From Alphaproteobacteria bacterium (GTDB lineage: Bacteria > Pseudomonadota > Alphaproteobacteria > Micropepsales > Micropepsaceae): DNA of 5,207 bases. The position numbers and the translations under genes are program-made. Below are positions 4,868 through 5,207 of this stretch, piece by piece (position 1 is the stretch's first letter; each line of letters opens with the position of its first letter). Where the stretch lies: positions 11,423 to 16,629 of the forward strand of contig PKWC01000060.1 of assembly GCA_003131925.1 (NCBI GenBank), in the 5' to 3' direction. The notes below the pieces were generated by a model. That model worked only from the letters and a program-made list of their open reading frames with translations, ran no database searches and had not been told where the DNA came from.

Positions 4868-5207
4868 CGGCGGTCGGTCGACACAATACGTATCCCCCGA
4901 ATGGTAGGCCGTCCTTTGAGGGGGTTGCGGCCAGGCTTTGCGTCCCGGCGCCCGGCGCGCGATGGGGCGGCGAAGCATTCGTTCGGGGAATAGGTGTGAT
5001 GTCGGCCGAATAACCGTGTCGACAGCTCAGTTCCCAGCTCAGGCGGTCTACTTGCCGGGCTCGTGGGATTTCAGAATCCGCAGCACTGAGAGTATTGTGT
5101 TCCAACTGCGCGTTGTCGCCGGCGCCCCAAAGAGCCGGTCGATCTGGCCGAGATAGCCAATCGTTTTCATGTGGCGGCGGTACACCCCGTACACGAGACG
5201 ATTCTTC
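4868..5207. repeat. Imperfect direct repeat, right copy
   Basis: This is the partner of 200-585, with the two matching blocks at 4868-5012 and 5031-5207, and it reaches the window edge. The coding block (about 97% identical by eye) is far better conserved than the block downstream of the stop codon (about 86%). The 18-nt join between blocks (5013-5030) replaces 65 nt in the left copy. The 4773-4867 stretch before it is the upstream region of the secreted-protein gene and shows no clear promoter. Confidence 0.9.
5048..5207 (-). CDS. C-terminal 52 residues of an unrecognised protein
   Basis: On the minus strand the frame enters from the right edge and encodes 52 residues before TAG (5050-5048). 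It starts KNRLVYGVYRRHMKTIGYLG, continues QIDRLFGAPATTRSWNTILS and ends VLRILKSHEPGK. The frame is uninterrupted here and is supported by comparison with the left copy, whose coding block differs at only a few positions. The segment is basic and amphipathic with no membrane span. I do not recognise the family from this tail alone. Because only this copy keeps the frame, the functional gene is probably the one beyond the right edge. The rest of the gene, and whether the duplication covers more of it, cannot be seen. Confidence 0.7.
   Translation of the reverse strand, partial: KNRLVYGVYRRHMKTIGYLGQIDRLFGAPATTRSWNTILSVLRILKSHEPGK

Noticed and set aside
4125..4907. 260-codon open frame on the plus strand opposite the secreted-protein gene
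   Set aside because: It is Arg-rich and antisense to a gene with a signal peptide and ordered motifs. Long antisense frames are common opposite GC-rich genes.

Overview
The window suggests an alphaproteobacterium, possibly of the Bradyrhizobium/Afipia/Rhodopseudomonas kind. This rests on GC-rich codon choice in several genes, a secreted HAF-repeat protein, and a conserved-hypothetical secreted protein of alphaproteobacterial style. The taxon is an inference; no marker gene is present. There are no rRNA, tRNA, CRISPR or recognisable transposase genes.

Layout: (1) 1-977 is mostly gene-poor. It holds the left copy (200-585) of an imperfect direct repeat that carries the frameshifted 3' end of a minus-strand gene, followed by a broken plus-strand reading frame (676-957). 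(2) 978-1970, minus strand, encodes a secreted protein made of seven HAF-type repeats of about 44 residues, with a plausible promoter at 2004-2031. (3) 2045-3303, plus strand, is a probable two-gene unit: a 75-residue protein with a C-x2-C...C-x2-H putative zinc site, then 23 nt later a 335-residue protein with an N-terminal TIR domain and an unrecognised C-terminal domain. (4) 3324-3417 is a strong structured element in which one arm can pair with either of two upstream arms. (5) 3446-3676 may encode a small protein with two membrane segments. (6) 3726-4772, minus strand, encodes a secreted protein of unknown function with four cysteines. (7) 4868-5207 is the right copy of the direct repeat and contains the intact 3' end of the gene seen broken in the left copy; this gene runs off the right edge.

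The cargo between the two repeat copies (about 4.3 kb) looks like an accessory block bracketed by a duplicated gene 3' end. The most interesting candidate system is the small zinc-site protein plus TIR protein pair, followed by the switch-like hairpin region and the small membrane protein. TIR domains in bacteria are often NAD-degrading effectors of antiphage defence. A defence role here is inference from domain and context only. The two secreted proteins have no visible functional link to the TIR unit.
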